DNA of 64,000 nt from positions 24,893-88,892 of the forward strand of contig JAKFUF010000004.1 of NCBI GenBank assembly GCA_021732845.1, given 5' to 3'. The notes under the pieces are model-generated. The model made no database searches and was not told where the DNA came from. It saw nothing but the letters and a program-made list of their open reading frames with translations. This stretch comes from Planctomycetaceae bacterium. GTDB lineage: Bacteria > Planctomycetota > Planctomycetia > Planctomycetales > Planctomycetaceae. Both the position numbers and the translations under genes were made by a program. This document shows positions 25,350-33,748 of this stretch, one piece after another (position 1 is the stretch's first letter; each line of letters starts with the position of its first letter).

Positions 25350-25854
25350 CAGGCCGACCTATCGCAATCGCTTGCAGGGAATCCTCCACCCCGAAGGACA
25401 CACCGCTCCACCACCGAAAAAAGAAGCGGACACTGAGGAAGCGGAAGGCTCGTGTGCGGCGTTTGGTTACTTGCGGGGCATCCGCGATTTGCCCGGTGCG
25501 GTGGAGTTCCGTTTCCGCGATGGCAACAGCACCTGGTTTCCTTACGGATGGATGGGACCGTGGCGGTACAACCCTTCCGAAGGACTGCTGCTGAAATTCT
25601 CCGGTGACCTCGTGTACCTGGTGCTGATCCGGGGGAGCAACCTCGACAAGCCGCTGAGTGAAGGGGCCATCAATCTCACTACCGGCGGACTTCAACGGCA
25701 CCGGGTGGTCTGGATTCGCGAGATGACTGATGAAGACATCCAGCAAGTGGGAGAGACGGGGCCGACCATCGACAGTATCGAAGTTGCGGAGTGCGAATCA
25801 CAAGAGGCCGTCAAGGAATGGCTACAAAAGAACGCCCCGGCGTTTGCTCAGTGA
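25339..25854 (+). CDS. hypothetical protein coupled to relaxase
   Basis: A 171-residue soluble protein whose ATG lies inside the relaxase C-terminus, indicating coupled translation. After a polar N-terminus it has a beta-rich segment (LPGAVEFRFRDGNSTWFPYG, then LLLKFSGDLVYLVLI) and ends SQEAVKEWLQKNAPAFAQ. Nothing catalytic is visible. A remnant of the same 3' end is fused to a broken recombinase at about 33500-33565, so the gene once existed in at least two copies. Confidence 0.65.
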   Translation: MTDDRPTYRNRLQGILHPEGHTAPPPKKEADTEEAEGSCAAFGYLRGIRDLPGAVEFRFRDGNSTWFPYGWMGPWRYNPSEGLLLKFSGDLVYLVLIRGSNLDKPLSEGAINLTTGGLQRHRVVWIREMTDEDIQQVGETGPTIDSIEVAECESQEAVKEWLQKNAPAFAQ

Positions 25855-25995
25855 ACCTGATTGCAAAGTAGGTGTGGTGATTCACCCCCGGATGTCGCAC
25901 GAGAGGGCGAGAGAGGGCGATAGCCGTCCGAATGAGTCGCAGCGCCTTGAGAACGAAACGTGTTCGCGAATCGTTTACTGAGATGATTGGGGATT

Positions 25996-26679
25996 CTAAG
26001 GCAAATAACCAGATGCGATGCTGTCCCAGTCTATTGGTTCTTTAGGCTCAAAACCATCAGCGGATTGCAGCGTTTTGCCTCGGAACGGCTCCAGAGGGCA
26101 ATCATGTGGGAATCGAATATCCTCGATAAAGGGGAGCAAGGGAAGACGCAGCAGCCTCCTCCAAGGCGAGGATACGAGATCTGTACCAACACAATCTTGC
26201 AATCGTGATGCAGTAACTAGGGCAAGATATATTTTAGCCAGGCTCTTCGCAGGGATTTCAATGGTGATAGCGACACGGCCTTCGTTATCATCATAGTCTA
26301 CTAAAGTAGATTCCTGTGAGCTAATTTCCTTGAGCCAGCTTGTGAAGTTTTGAATCAGTACCGAGTTCTCGTCGAAGCTGTCAGGCATGTCGCAGAGGTT
26401 GATGGAGAATTCCGCCCTTTTTTTGATGTTAGGTTCTTCCTCTCTGGTATTCGTGTCCTCGCAATGTGGTTGTGAGAGCATAAGCTCTTCCGGCTTGACC
26501 TCGAAAAGGTCCGCAAGCCTCTTCAGGTTCGTCCTGAACACACGGCCTCCCTGCATGAGTTGCTCAACTCGGCGTTGAGAAAACACGCCGCGCACGGCGA
26601 TTTCGCTTGCCGCCCACCCCTTTTGAACGAGCAAGAGTTCGAGCTTATTCACATCGATGTGGTAGTACCGCGTAAGCAT
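25996..26679 (-). CDS. XRE-like HTH regulator with conserved C-terminal domain
   Basis: A 227-residue protein. The N-terminus (MLTRYYHIDVNKLELLLVQK, then FSQRRVEQLMQGGRVFRTNLKRLADLF) is a Cro/CI-like DNA-binding fold. The C-terminal half includes FTSWLKEISSQESTLVDYDD and IEIPAKSLAKIYLALV, a conserved but unnamed module. The start is the ATG with GGGGAG 4 bases upstream; the frame extends 155 codons higher but that part is low-complexity. It is divergent from the ParB-like gene, so it may repress it. A closely related but frameshifted copy lies at 38725-39382. Confidence 0.65.
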   Translation of the reverse strand: MLTRYYHIDVNKLELLLVQKGWAASEIAVRGVFSQRRVEQLMQGGRVFRTNLKRLADLFEVKPEELMLSQPHCEDTNTREEEPNIKKRAEFSINLCDMPDSFDENSVLIQNFTSWLKEISSQESTLVDYDDNEGRVAITIEIPAKSLAKIYLALVTASRLQDCVGTDLVSSPWRRLLRLPLLPFIEDIRFPHDCPLEPFRGKTLQSADGFEPKEPIDWDSIASGYLP

Positions 26680-27010
26680 CAACTCCCCGACTTTTCGCTG
26701 AGATTGCGGGCAAACTGCGGAGCCACTTCCGGCAGCCTCGTTTAGGATTCGTTCAGTCAAGGCGATCCGGGACGCAAAGGCATTTTCCGGCGAGCAACTG
26801 ATCGAAGGCGGTTGGGAGATTCTACGGAAATCGAACCGCCACTGCCAGGCGGCTCGACGACGATGCGGGCGGGCGGCTCCAGCGACGCGGCGAAAACGCT
26901 TTTGGGTTTGAACGGATTCTGATGATGAGACGTGGCGTTCTTCTTCACTGCTCCGGCGGGCTGATGAAGGGGAGCGATTCCGACCTGTTCTGTGGAAAAG
27001 GAGAATCGAA

Positions 27011-27841
27011 ATGCTGACCGCGAAACCTTTGGACATGTTCGATCTGCCCACCGAACGGAAGCCCCTCGGCTGGTTCAAACCGGATGAGCGGGAACTGGCC
27101 CGGCATGACGACCGGCAGGAGCTTCGTAGGCGAGGCGAGGACATGCTGGCGAACGGCCAGCTTCAGGCGGTGGGTGCCACGGAAGACGGCCGGATGGTCT
27201 ACGGTCATGGCCGCTACCTGTCAGCGGAGGCAGTCGGAATCAAGACGCTGGAGGTGAAGATCTACCCCGCCTCACTGCCCGACACACAGTTCAGTCTCAT
27301 CCGGGCAGCGGAAAACCTGCAACGCAAGGATCTCACGAGCCACAGGAAATGGCTCCTGTGCGCCGACTTGATGCGCGGCAACCCCACTTGGCAAATGAAA
27401 GACCTGGCCGAGCACCTGCACCTCGATCCGTCGATGGGGTGCCGCCTGCTGTCACCCAGCAAATGTATCCCCGCCGTTCAGGAAGCGCTGGCCGTCGGCA
27501 AGCTCGGCCTCAGCGATTGCTACGCGATCAGCAAATTGCCCGAACCCGAACAAGCCGGGATGCTGGCACTCAAGCTGTCGGGTGCCAGCCGGGACGCCAT
27601 TGAGCAAGCCGGACGGAAAACCCGCAACGTCGGCAAGCAATCGGTCAGGGTCGCCCGCATCAAGTGCCCGATGACCAGGGCAGTCGTGCAGATCAGCGGC
27701 GCTGACATCAGCCTCGATGAAGCCATTGAGGCGGCTCAGGAATGGGTCAAGGAAGCGAAGAAGGCCAGCGAGCAGGGGCTATGTGCCAAGACGTTCGAGC
27801 GGCTCTGTAGGGACAAGGCGAAGAAGGAGAAACGCCCATGA
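27011..27841 (+). CDS. ParB-like protein, short form
   Basis: A 276-residue protein with the ParB-like core: DDRQELRRRGEDMLANGQLQ, VYGHGRYLSAEAVGIKTLEV, FSLIRAAENLQRKDL, and a following HTH-like region (MKDLAEHLHLDPSMGCRLLS). It differs from the long ParB at 17901-19844. No ParA is present. The start has GGAG about 10 bases upstream. The stop overlaps the next ATG by 4 bp. The 330-bp gap upstream, shared with the divergent regulator, should hold both promoters. Confidence 0.75.
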   Translation: MLTAKPLDMFDLPTERKPLGWFKPDERELARHDDRQELRRRGEDMLANGQLQAVGATEDGRMVYGHGRYLSAEAVGIKTLEVKIYPASLPDTQFSLIRAAENLQRKDLTSHRKWLLCADLMRGNPTWQMKDLAEHLHLDPSMGCRLLSPSKCIPAVQEALAVGKLGLSDCYAISKLPEPEQAGMLALKLSGASRDAIEQAGRKTRNVGKQSVRVARIKCPMTRAVVQISGADISLDEAIEAAQEWVKEAKKASEQGLCAKTFERLCRDKAKKEKRP

Positions 27842-28407
27842 AAAGCCTGTGCAGGATTCTGGTCGGGCTGGCGCTACTCTACCCGGCCTATTGGGACCAT
27901 GTAGCGGCTCACAAGCTGTCGGACACGGCCATCGGCATCGAGGAGACGGTGGTCAACACCGGGCCTGCGATTACAGACACCAGGTTGCGCCCGGCACGAC
28001 CGGAGGATGCTGATTTCTTCAGCGGTGATCCCAGAGAAATTATGAAGAAGCCGGAAAACAAAAAGAAGCTGGAAGAGGCCATCGATATGGACCGGCGTGC
28101 AGCACTGATGGCACTTGCAGCAGGGCTGCTGATCGTCTGGGGCCTGTATCCGGTGCTGCGTGTTGCCGGGCTGTGGCTGCTGATGCCTCAGTGGGTGAAA
28201 CAGCGAATCGCGCAACAGGCCGAAGCCGCTCAATCAACCGAAAGCAAGGAGGCGGGTCATGGACAACCAGAGATTGAAACACGACGTGGCGACGGCACTG
28301 AGCAAGGCGATTCTGGACATCTTCCAGAACCTCCTGCGCCCGGAGGAATTCCGGGACGCGATGGAGGAAACCTACTTGGCAGTGAAGGCGGGACTGGAAA
28401 CCTATGA
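27838..28407 (+). CDS. membrane protein of mobilisation operon
   Basis: A 189-residue protein starting MKSLCRILVGLALLYPAYW (signal-anchor-like), with a second hydrophobic segment ALMALAAGLLIVWGLYPVLR at about residues 95-115 and a Pro/Gly-rich cytoplasmic tail. Translation is coupled to the ParB-like gene by ATGA. It precedes the VirD4-like gene, so a role at the membrane with the coupling protein is possible. Its last 50 codons overlap another gene in a different frame. Confidence 0.6.
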   Translation: MKSLCRILVGLALLYPAYWDHVAAHKLSDTAIGIEETVVNTGPAITDTRLRPARPEDADFFSGDPREIMKKPENKKKLEEAIDMDRRAALMALAAGLLIVWGLYPVLRVAGLWLLMPQWVKQRIAQQAEAAQSTESKEAGHGQPEIETRRGDGTEQGDSGHLPEPPAPGGIPGRDGGNLLGSEGGTGNL

Positions 28408-28453
28408 CGCGCGGCGAGAGCAACCACGAATGCTCCGCCCGCCGCAACACTAA
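28259..28453 (+). CDS. small helical protein overlapping the upstream gene
   Basis: A 64-residue protein starting MDNQRLKHDVATALSKAIL, with a perfect AGGAGG 7 bases upstream. It is amphipathic-helical throughout and ends just before the VirD4-like gene. It overlaps 149 bp of the membrane-protein frame. The ribosome site and the composition make it likely real. The function is unknown. Confidence 0.6.
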   Translation: MDNQRLKHDVATALSKAILDIFQNLLRPEEFRDAMEETYLAVKAGLETYDARREQPRMLRPPQH

Positions 28454-28464
28454 TGGAGGGAACC

Positions 28465-30210
28465 ATGTACACGCTGACTCGATTCGCGCTCATCGCCACT
28501 GTCCTGCTCGCCGCTTACTGCGCCTTTATGCTCACCATCATGATCCCGTGGGCGTGGGTGGCCCTGGCCATCGGGGCCGCTATCGCGTTGGCAAAGCGCG
28601 GCTATCGCTACACCGCCTTCGGTACAGCGCGATGGGCCGATGCCTCCGATCTTCAGGGAATGCTCGACGGCAACGGACTCATCATCGGGCGGATTGAGTC
28701 CGGTCGCAGCCTGAAATTCTGGCCGCTGTTCAATCCCCGGATCGCGTCAGCGGTCGCCTGCGATCAGTTCCTCGCCCGGTTCCGCCGGAAGTGTCCGCAG
28801 ATGGTCACGCTGTCGAAGGCCGTGCATACGGCGGTCTTCGCTCCGACCGGCGTTGGCAAAGGCGTCTCCTGCGTCATCCCGCACCTGCTGACCTGCACGG
28901 ATTCGATGGTAGTCGTTGATTTCAAAGGCGAGAACGCCCGCATTACTGCAAAAGCGCGGCGGGCGATGGGCCACCGTGTCGTACTGCTCGATCCGTTCAA
29001 ATTGGAGACGCAATCTCCGGACAGTTTCAACCCGCTGGACTTTATCGGGGCGGACACTCCGAACGCACTGGATGAGTGCCGCGACCTCGCCGAGTCGCTG
29101 GTGATTCGTACCGGCCAGGAGAAAGACCCGCACTGGGGAGATTCCGCCGAAGTGTGGATCGCCGCGATGGTCGCTGCGGTGGTGCATTACGGGGAAGGTT
29201 CGGACCGTTCATTGCAGGCCGTCCGGATGCTGCTCACCGACCAGCAGAAGATGGAGGCCATCATCAAGCTGATGCAGGCTTCGGATGCCTGGGACGGGAT
29301 GCTTTCACGGCTTGGGCATCAGCTCACGCAATTCAAGGAGAAGGAACTCGGCTCGACGCTGACCACGACCAACCGGTTCATGCGGTTCCTCGACACGATG
29401 TCCGTCGCCGATAGCACAATGGCCAGTTCCTTCGATCCCGCCGACCTGCTCAAGGGCAGGGTGACGGTCTACCTCATCCTGCCGCCGGAACACATGCGGG
29501 CGCAGTCGGCGTTACTCCGAATGTGGATCGGCTCGCTGCTGCGGGCGGTGGTGCGGGGAGGGCTTCAGGAACGGAAGAAAGTTCATTTCGTCCTCGACGA
29601 GGCGGCAAGCCTCGGCCACATGGATGCGCTCGATGACGCGGTGGACAAGTTCCGGGGCTACGGCGTGCGGCTCCAGCTTTACTACCAGTCGCTCGGACAG
29701 TTGAAGAAGTGTTTCCCGGAGGGCGGCGATCTAACGCTTTTGGGCAATTGCACAACGATCTGGTTCGGCGTCAACGACAACGACACGGCGGAGTATGTCA
29801 GCAACCGGCTCGGCGAGGAGACCATCGTCATCACGAGCGGCGGGACCAGTTCGGGCATGTCCCGGCAGACGGGGCACGATGGCAGTTACAGCTACTCGAC
29901 GAACGAAAGTGAAAACTGGCAGCAGCATGGACGGAAGCTGCTCAAGCCTGAAGAGGTGATGGCCCTGCCGGAGCGGACGGCCATCACCTTCACTCCCGGC
30001 GTGCCGCCGATCTGGACAACGCTGATTCGCTACTACGAGGGGTCGCTCAAACAGCCCGGCCGGTTCTGGCCGGCAATCAGGTCGTTCGTGGACGCCGTGT
30101 GCCTGCTGCTGTTGGCCCTGATGCTGGCGGCGCTGCTGAGCGGGATGGCAAACGATGTGGGTGGGAGCGCACCGGGCGCTCCTACCCAAGAGGATTGGCT
30201 CTTCAAGTAA
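28465..30210 (+). CDS. VirD4/TraG-type coupling protein
   Basis: A 581-residue protein. It has two N-terminal membrane helices (residues about 5-50), Walker A APTGVGKGVSC (about 127-135), VVVDFKGENARITAKARR, Walker B HFVLDEAASLGHMDAL (about 375), and a third hydrophobic stretch near the C-terminus (VCLLLLALMLAALLSG). It couples the relaxase-DNA complex to a type IV secretion channel. The second ATG is chosen because GGAGGG is 5 bases before it and would lie inside the frame starting at 28453. No VirB4 or other channel genes are in the window, so transfer would need a helper. Confidence 0.88.
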   Translation: MYTLTRFALIATVLLAAYCAFMLTIMIPWAWVALAIGAAIALAKRGYRYTAFGTARWADASDLQGMLDGNGLIIGRIESGRSLKFWPLFNPRIASAVACDQFLARFRRKCPQMVTLSKAVHTAVFAPTGVGKGVSCVIPHLLTCTDSMVVVDFKGENARITAKARRAMGHRVVLLDPFKLETQSPDSFNPLDFIGADTPNALDECRDLAESLVIRTGQEKDPHWGDSAEVWIAAMVAAVVHYGEGSDRSLQAVRMLLTDQQKMEAIIKLMQASDAWDGMLSRLGHQLTQFKEKELGSTLTTTNRFMRFLDTMSVADSTMASSFDPADLLKGRVTVYLILPPEHMRAQSALLRMWIGSLLRAVVRGGLQERKKVHFVLDEAASLGHMDALDDAVDKFRGYGVRLQLYYQSLGQLKKCFPEGGDLTLLGNCTTIWFGVNDNDTAEYVSNRLGEETIVITSGGTSSGMSRQTGHDGSYSYSTNESENWQQHGRKLLKPEEVMALPERTAITFTPGVPPIWTTLIRYYEGSLKQPGRFWPAIRSFVDAVCLLLLALMLAALLSGMANDVGGSAPGAPTQEDWLFK

Positions 30211-30222
30211 AGGAGGATCGTC

Positions 30223-30543
30223 ATGTCGAAGAGTACGCGGGAACTGTTTGATCGCCTCAAGGAAAACCCGAAGTCGATGGGTGCCATCGAGGCGGCTGTC
30301 GAAGGGGTGAAGGAGGGCGTGAAAGCCTTCGCTCCTCGCCTCACCCTCAAGGACATCTTGCAGGACGTGAGGTCTGAACTGACGCAGGTGGTCGCCCACG
30401 GCGCTCACGAGCTGGCTGCAACGCTGTTCAACGGTTCGTCGTTCGTCATGTACGCGCGTACAGAACAAGAGAGCGTCGAGGACCCGCTGCACGGGAAGCC
30501 GCTTGAAGCAAACAACGAGCATGACATCGGAAGAGAAATGTAA
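30223..30543 (+). CDS. small protein of mobilisation operon, unknown
   Basis: A 106-residue soluble protein starting MSKSTRELFDRLKENPKSMG, 13 bp after the coupling protein, with AGGAGG 7 bases upstream. It has helical segments (IEAAVEGVKEGVKAFAPRL, LQDVRSELTQVVAHGAHELA) and an acidic tail. No recognised domain is present. Confidence 0.6.
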   Translation: MSKSTRELFDRLKENPKSMGAIEAAVEGVKEGVKAFAPRLTLKDILQDVRSELTQVVAHGAHELAATLFNGSSFVMYARTEQESVEDPLHGKPLEANNEHDIGREM

Positions 30544-30577
30544 CCACGGAATCTAACCCATCTCAAGGAGGTCTGTC

Positions 30578-30745
30578 ATGTTATTCGCGTCATCGTTCGG
30601 TGAATCGGTTTTCTGGACTTTCATGTTCGTCGGTGTGGGCATCTGGTCCGCCCGCAGACTGTTCGGGCAGTTCGACGGCAAGGGCGAGATCAAGGGTGCT
30701 GCCCAGAAGGGCATCATCAGCATGATCGGCCGCTGGCTCAAGTAA
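30578..30745 (+). CDS. very small membrane protein
   Basis: A 55-residue protein with AGGAGG 8 bases before the ATG. It reads MLFASSFGESVFWTFMFVG, then WSARRLFGQF and ends IGRWLK. There is one hydrophobic N-terminal helix and a basic amphipathic C-terminus. Confidence 0.6.
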   Translation: MLFASSFGESVFWTFMFVGVGIWSARRLFGQFDGKGEIKGAAQKGIISMIGRWLK

Positions 30746-30760
30746 CCGGCCAAACAATAC

Positions 30761-30792
30761 CGGTGGGGGCGCGCCCGGCCCCCGCCATTTTC
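30761..30792 (+). terminator. GC hairpin between operon genes
   Basis: GGTGGGGGC pairs with GCCCCCGCC around a short loop and is followed by ATTTT. It is terminator-like but lies inside the run of small genes, so it may be leaky or a processing site. Confidence 0.5.
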
Positions 30793-30805
30793 AAGGAGGA
30801 AAGCG

Positions 30806-31111
30806 ATGGAACTCATTTACCTGGTCGTGACCGTTCTCATCATGGCGGTCATCTTCGCCGTCCTCAAGAGCCTGTGGGTGGGCCTGGCACTTCGCGTGTT
30901 CGGCTGGAAGCCCCGGATTCTCGACGAGAAGCAGGTGGCTCGCACCGTCGAGCAATGCACGGCTGAGTTTTTCCAGCAGTGCCACAATCTCCGGGAGGAT
31001 CAGGTCGAGGCCATGTCGGACAGCGACAAGCGGATGATGCTCGAAGACATCGACACATACACGCGATTCGTGATCGAACGCTACGTCCAGAATTACTTAC
31101 TGGCCCACTGA
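30806..31111 (+). CDS. small membrane-anchored protein
   Basis: A 101-residue protein starting MELIYLVVTVLIMAVIFAVL, one membrane helix, then a soluble helical domain (DEKQVARTVEQCTAEFFQQC, YTRFVIERYVQNYLLAH). AGGAGG lies 6 bases upstream. It is part of the small-gene operon; no family is recognised. Confidence 0.6.
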   Translation: MELIYLVVTVLIMAVIFAVLKSLWVGLALRVFGWKPRILDEKQVARTVEQCTAEFFQQCHNLREDQVEAMSDSDKRMMLEDIDTYTRFVIERYVQNYLLAH

Positions 31112-31115
31112 CAAA

Positions 31116-31147
31116 AGCGGGGGCTGCCCGGCCCCCGCTTTCTTTTA
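31116..31147 (+). terminator. GC hairpin with T-run
   Basis: A 9-bp stem (31116-31124/31131-31139) is followed by TTTCTTTT. It has the form of an intrinsic terminator but is only 20 bp before the next ribosome site, so partial termination is likely. Confidence 0.6.
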
Positions 31148-31160
31148 AGGAGACATCGTC

Positions 31161-31535
31161 ATGACGACAGTCAGGTTTCGTGAGTGGGACTGCAAAGTAG
31201 AGCGGCTGAAATACTCGAACGGCCGCACCGCTCTCGTTCTGGTTGATGCCCGGAATCAGGAAGAGGTTGCCGTGGCGACGATCAACCTGCCGGATCAGCC
31301 TCTGGAACCGGGGCAGGTCTTCATCAAGGACTATTCCGAGAACGCTGGAATGCTCGCCGCGCTGGAACGGGCGGGCATCGTGAAGGCGACGGGCGAAACC
31401 ATCCAGGCTGGTTTCGCACAGATTCCGAAAGCCTCGCTGCTTTCGCCCGAGCATGAACGCAGTGGCCACCAACACAAGGTCGGTGAAGCGGCGAAGCGCC
31501 CGTCACCGGCCAAAACCAATGAACGCGAAAGGTAG
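31161..31535 (+). CDS. conserved mobile-element protein, unknown
   Basis: A 124-residue protein starting MTTVRFREWDCKVERLKYSN, with AAGGAG 8 bases upstream. It has a beta-rich N-terminal half, then FIKDYSENAGMLAALERAGI, a motif seen in small ICE and plasmid proteins of several phyla. The tail is basic and polar. The function is unknown. Confidence 0.6.
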   Translation: MTTVRFREWDCKVERLKYSNGRTALVLVDARNQEEVAVATINLPDQPLEPGQVFIKDYSENAGMLAALERAGIVKATGETIQAGFAQIPKASLLSPEHERSGHQHKVGEAAKRPSPAKTNERER

Positions 31536-31542
31536 GTGAGTG

Positions 31543-31662
31543 ATGGGAATTTTCTTGTTTGTCATTGCGACGTTCGAGGTGGTGATTGTCGCGCTAGCCG
31601 TCCGGGAAACGCCAAACCCGGCAAGCAGTGAAGACGAATGCGACTCGGGGTGCGCGAGCTAA
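31543..31662 (+). CDS. 39-residue membrane peptide
   Basis: It reads MGIFLFVIATFEVVIVALAV, then an acidic cysteine-containing tail ending CDSGCAS. It starts 7 bp after the preceding stop, with GGTGAG upstream, and ends 11 bp before the next start. It is probably real from its tight packing in the operon. Confidence 0.45.
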   Translation: MGIFLFVIATFEVVIVALAVRETPNPASSEDECDSGCAS

Positions 31663-31673
31663 AGGAGCAAAGG

Positions 31674-31934
31674 ATGATCCTTGAAGCACGGCTGGAGCGA
31701 ATCGAAGCCATGCTTGCCGTGCTGGTCGAGCGGCAGACGATCCGCGAATGGTATTCCACGGATGAGTTTGCCCGGATCGTCGCACGCGTGGAGTTCACAG
31801 TGCGGGAGTGGGCAAGGCGCGGTCGAATCAATGCCGCGAAGAAAGACAGTGGTCGCGGCGCTCATGCCTCGTGGGTCATCTCCCATGCCGAGTTACTGCG
31901 CTATCAGCGGGAAGGCTTGTTGCCGTCCCGATAA
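31674..31934 (+). CDS. excisionase-like MerR-type HTH protein
   Basis: An 86-residue protein. After a coiled N-terminus (MILEARLERIEAMLAVLVE) it has a winged-helix motif of excisionase/AlpA type: WYSTDEFARIVARVEFTVRE, then WARRGRINAAKK and a HAELLRYQREG tail. Such proteins bind att sites to direct excision or repress promoters. Ribosome site AAAGGAGCAAAGG lies before the ATG. It is the last gene before a strong terminator. Confidence 0.65.
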   Translation: MILEARLERIEAMLAVLVERQTIREWYSTDEFARIVARVEFTVREWARRGRINAAKKDSGRGAHASWVISHAELLRYQREGLLPSR

Positions 31935-31960
31935 CCCCCCTCCGCAACCAGACTATGTGA

Positions 31961-32004
31961 CGTGCGGGCGAGTCAGGCCGCGCGGCCTGGCCCGCACGTT
32001 TTTC
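31961..32004 (+). terminator. rho-independent terminator of the small-gene operon
   Basis: A perfect 10-bp stem (31961-31970/31991-32000) encloses an inner hairpin (31975-31980/31985-31990) and is followed by TTTT. It closes the operon that starts near the relaxase or the ParB-like gene. Confidence 0.85.
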
Positions 32005-32030
32005 AAACCGTTTCCACTCTCAGGCGATGG

Positions 32031-32330
32031 ATGCCTTTCATGTCCCGTGGCAATCACAAAAAGGATTGCGAAGTCGAGGCGGTTGCTCTCCCGAGCATCG
32101 TCCCGGCCGGGACACCGGATTGGATCACGCTAGAGCTGATCGAACGCACGATCAAAGTGTGGCAACCGTACTACGAGCAGGTACTTTCTGCCGAAGAAGC
32201 CGTTACAATGATCCGGAATGCGGGTCGTTTGTTTGTGGCTCTATCTTCGGAAAATACAGCTAAAACAATTTGTTGCTTGAATCTTTGGTTGTCACACATT
32301 CATTCGCACTCGGAACATCTGCCGTTGTAA
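32031..32330 (+). CDS. conserved small planctomycete protein, recombinase neighbour
   Basis: About 99 residues. The informative part is TPDWITLELIERTIKVWQPY, then EQVLSAEEAVTMIRNAGRLF. This WIT..LI..T...WQ...Y pattern ending in NxGRLF is common in planctomycete mobile DNA, often before a recombinase gene. The last 25 residues leave the family pattern, so the 3' end may be altered. The start could be ATG 32031 or 32040. Part of the same pattern recurs just before the broken recombinase at 33251. Confidence 0.55.
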   Translation: MPFMSRGNHKKDCEVEAVALPSIVPAGTPDWITLELIERTIKVWQPYYEQVLSAEEAVTMIRNAGRLFVALSSENTAKTICCLNLWLSHIHSHSEHLPL

Positions 32331-32408
32331 TAAATCCGTAACACTTTTGTGGTATTCTGGCTGAGTAACGTTTAATTCTTGAGCAACACGCATAGTAAGG
32401 GAGTAGTT

Positions 32409-32642
32409 ATGCCAAAAGATATTAAAACAGATACGACAAAAGCCCCACTTATCACTACTCCAGCACGAATCGACATGAACGCACTGAATGAGATCACTGA
32501 GATAATGGCAAAGGCAGGCGTAAAGTCCGACCTTGTACCTGACTCGTCAATGACTGCCTTTCCAAAAGAAGCCACACAGAAAATGGAAGAACTCCAAAGA
32601 GAGCAAGACAAGACAAAGAAAGATTCAGGAATGAGTCGCTAA
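32409..32642 (+). CDS. hypothetical protein
   Basis: A 77-residue, lysine- and threonine-rich, charged protein starting MPKDIKTDTTKAPLITTPAR. GGGAG is 6 bases upstream. The gene has more A+T than its neighbours, which suggests a separate origin. No domain is recognised. Confidence 0.5.
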   Translation: MPKDIKTDTTKAPLITTPARIDMNALNEITEIMAKAGVKSDLVPDSSMTAFPKEATQKMEELQREQDKTKKDSGMSR

Positions 32643-32649
32643 CTTCTGC

Positions 32650-33250
32650 TACTGCCGTTAGCTCATTAAAGGCAAAGTGCGGGTATCTTGGGGAGCACCT
32701 GTTGAGCCGCAGGAGTGCAATGTGTGACAAGGTTGATGAAGTTAATGCTCGACCCAATGCGGGGGAGGACACCTGGCGCACTCATAGACGACTATACGGA
32801 TTACATGACCAGGGTTGGTTTCGCCGAGCCAGCGCATATTCCGCAAACACACTCACCGCGTTCTCCTGCTGATTATGCAAGCGGTCGCACAGTCGTCCAA
32901 TGCTGAGATTGGGCCTGGTGCTGCGGACGGTAACGTTATTGCTCAGGTGCTTCGATTGCCATCCCGTTCTACTGAACCCGGCTTGCACGCTGGAATCATT
33001 GACAACCGCGTTGAGTGGCGCTCGCACGAGCAGTCCAAACCGCGTCAGTAATGCACCAGTCATGTGCAATACCCTCGGAAGTTGATAGCCGATATTCAGG
33101 ATACGAGGAGGGCTGGATCACTCCGGTCCGATCCGGCGTGCGACCAAAGCCTGGAAGCAGCACCCTGAACAGGTACGCTCCAACGAAGAATCCGTTAGAA
33201 TGATCGTGGCGGCGAGTCGGTTGTGTCAGGCTCTCTTCGGAATCCTCGTC
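32650..33250. other. degenerate stretch with a remnant of a recombinase-neighbour gene
   Basis: No intact gene. At about 33150-33240 the plus strand resembles, at DNA level, the end of the 32031 gene (AEQ-V---EE-V-MI---RL-), directly before a recombinase start. The rest holds nothing recognisable. Confidence 0.35.
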
Positions 33251-33565
33251 ATGAAACAATTTGTGGCACTTGCTCGGGTCAGCAGCCGGGAACAGGAACG
33301 CGAAGGCTTCAGCCTCGAAGTGCAGGAAGATGCCCTGCGGCGGTATGCGACGCAGGCTGGCGGTGAAATCGCCAAGTTCTTCCGCATCGCCGAGACCGCG
33401 AGCAAGGGCGACGAACGCAAGACGTTCCGCGAACTGGTCAACTACGCCAAGAAGAACGCGGGCGTTCTCGACGGCCTGCTCTTCTACAAGCATCCAGATC
33501 GCGGAGTTCGAGACTCATGAGGCGTTGAAGGAGTGGCTCCAGTAAACGGCCCCGGCGTTCATGAG
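33251..33565 (+). pseudogene. serine recombinase N-terminus fused to another gene's tail
   Basis: The frame begins MKQFVALARVSSREQEREGF, with the catalytic serine in RVSS, and runs through LVNYAKKNAGVLDGLLFYKH, the start of a large serine recombinase. At about 33500 homology switches, in another frame, to IAEFETHEALKEWLQ, matching the last residues of the 25339-25854 gene. The recombinase lacks its recombinase and zinc-ribbon domains, so it is inactive. The join is a deletion or recombination scar. Confidence 0.75.
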
Positions 33566-33748
33566 ATAACCAACTAACTAATCGCGAGTATCACAAATAC
33601 ATAATGATGCCAACATCGATGGCTCGCAACTTCAACAAGTTAACAAATTAACCAATATTTAAGGTAATTGTGTCAGAATACTAACTGATACACATCTACT
33701 ACACGTTCGCGGTGTGTGTTGTTCAACTAACTCGAAAGGGGTATCTAA

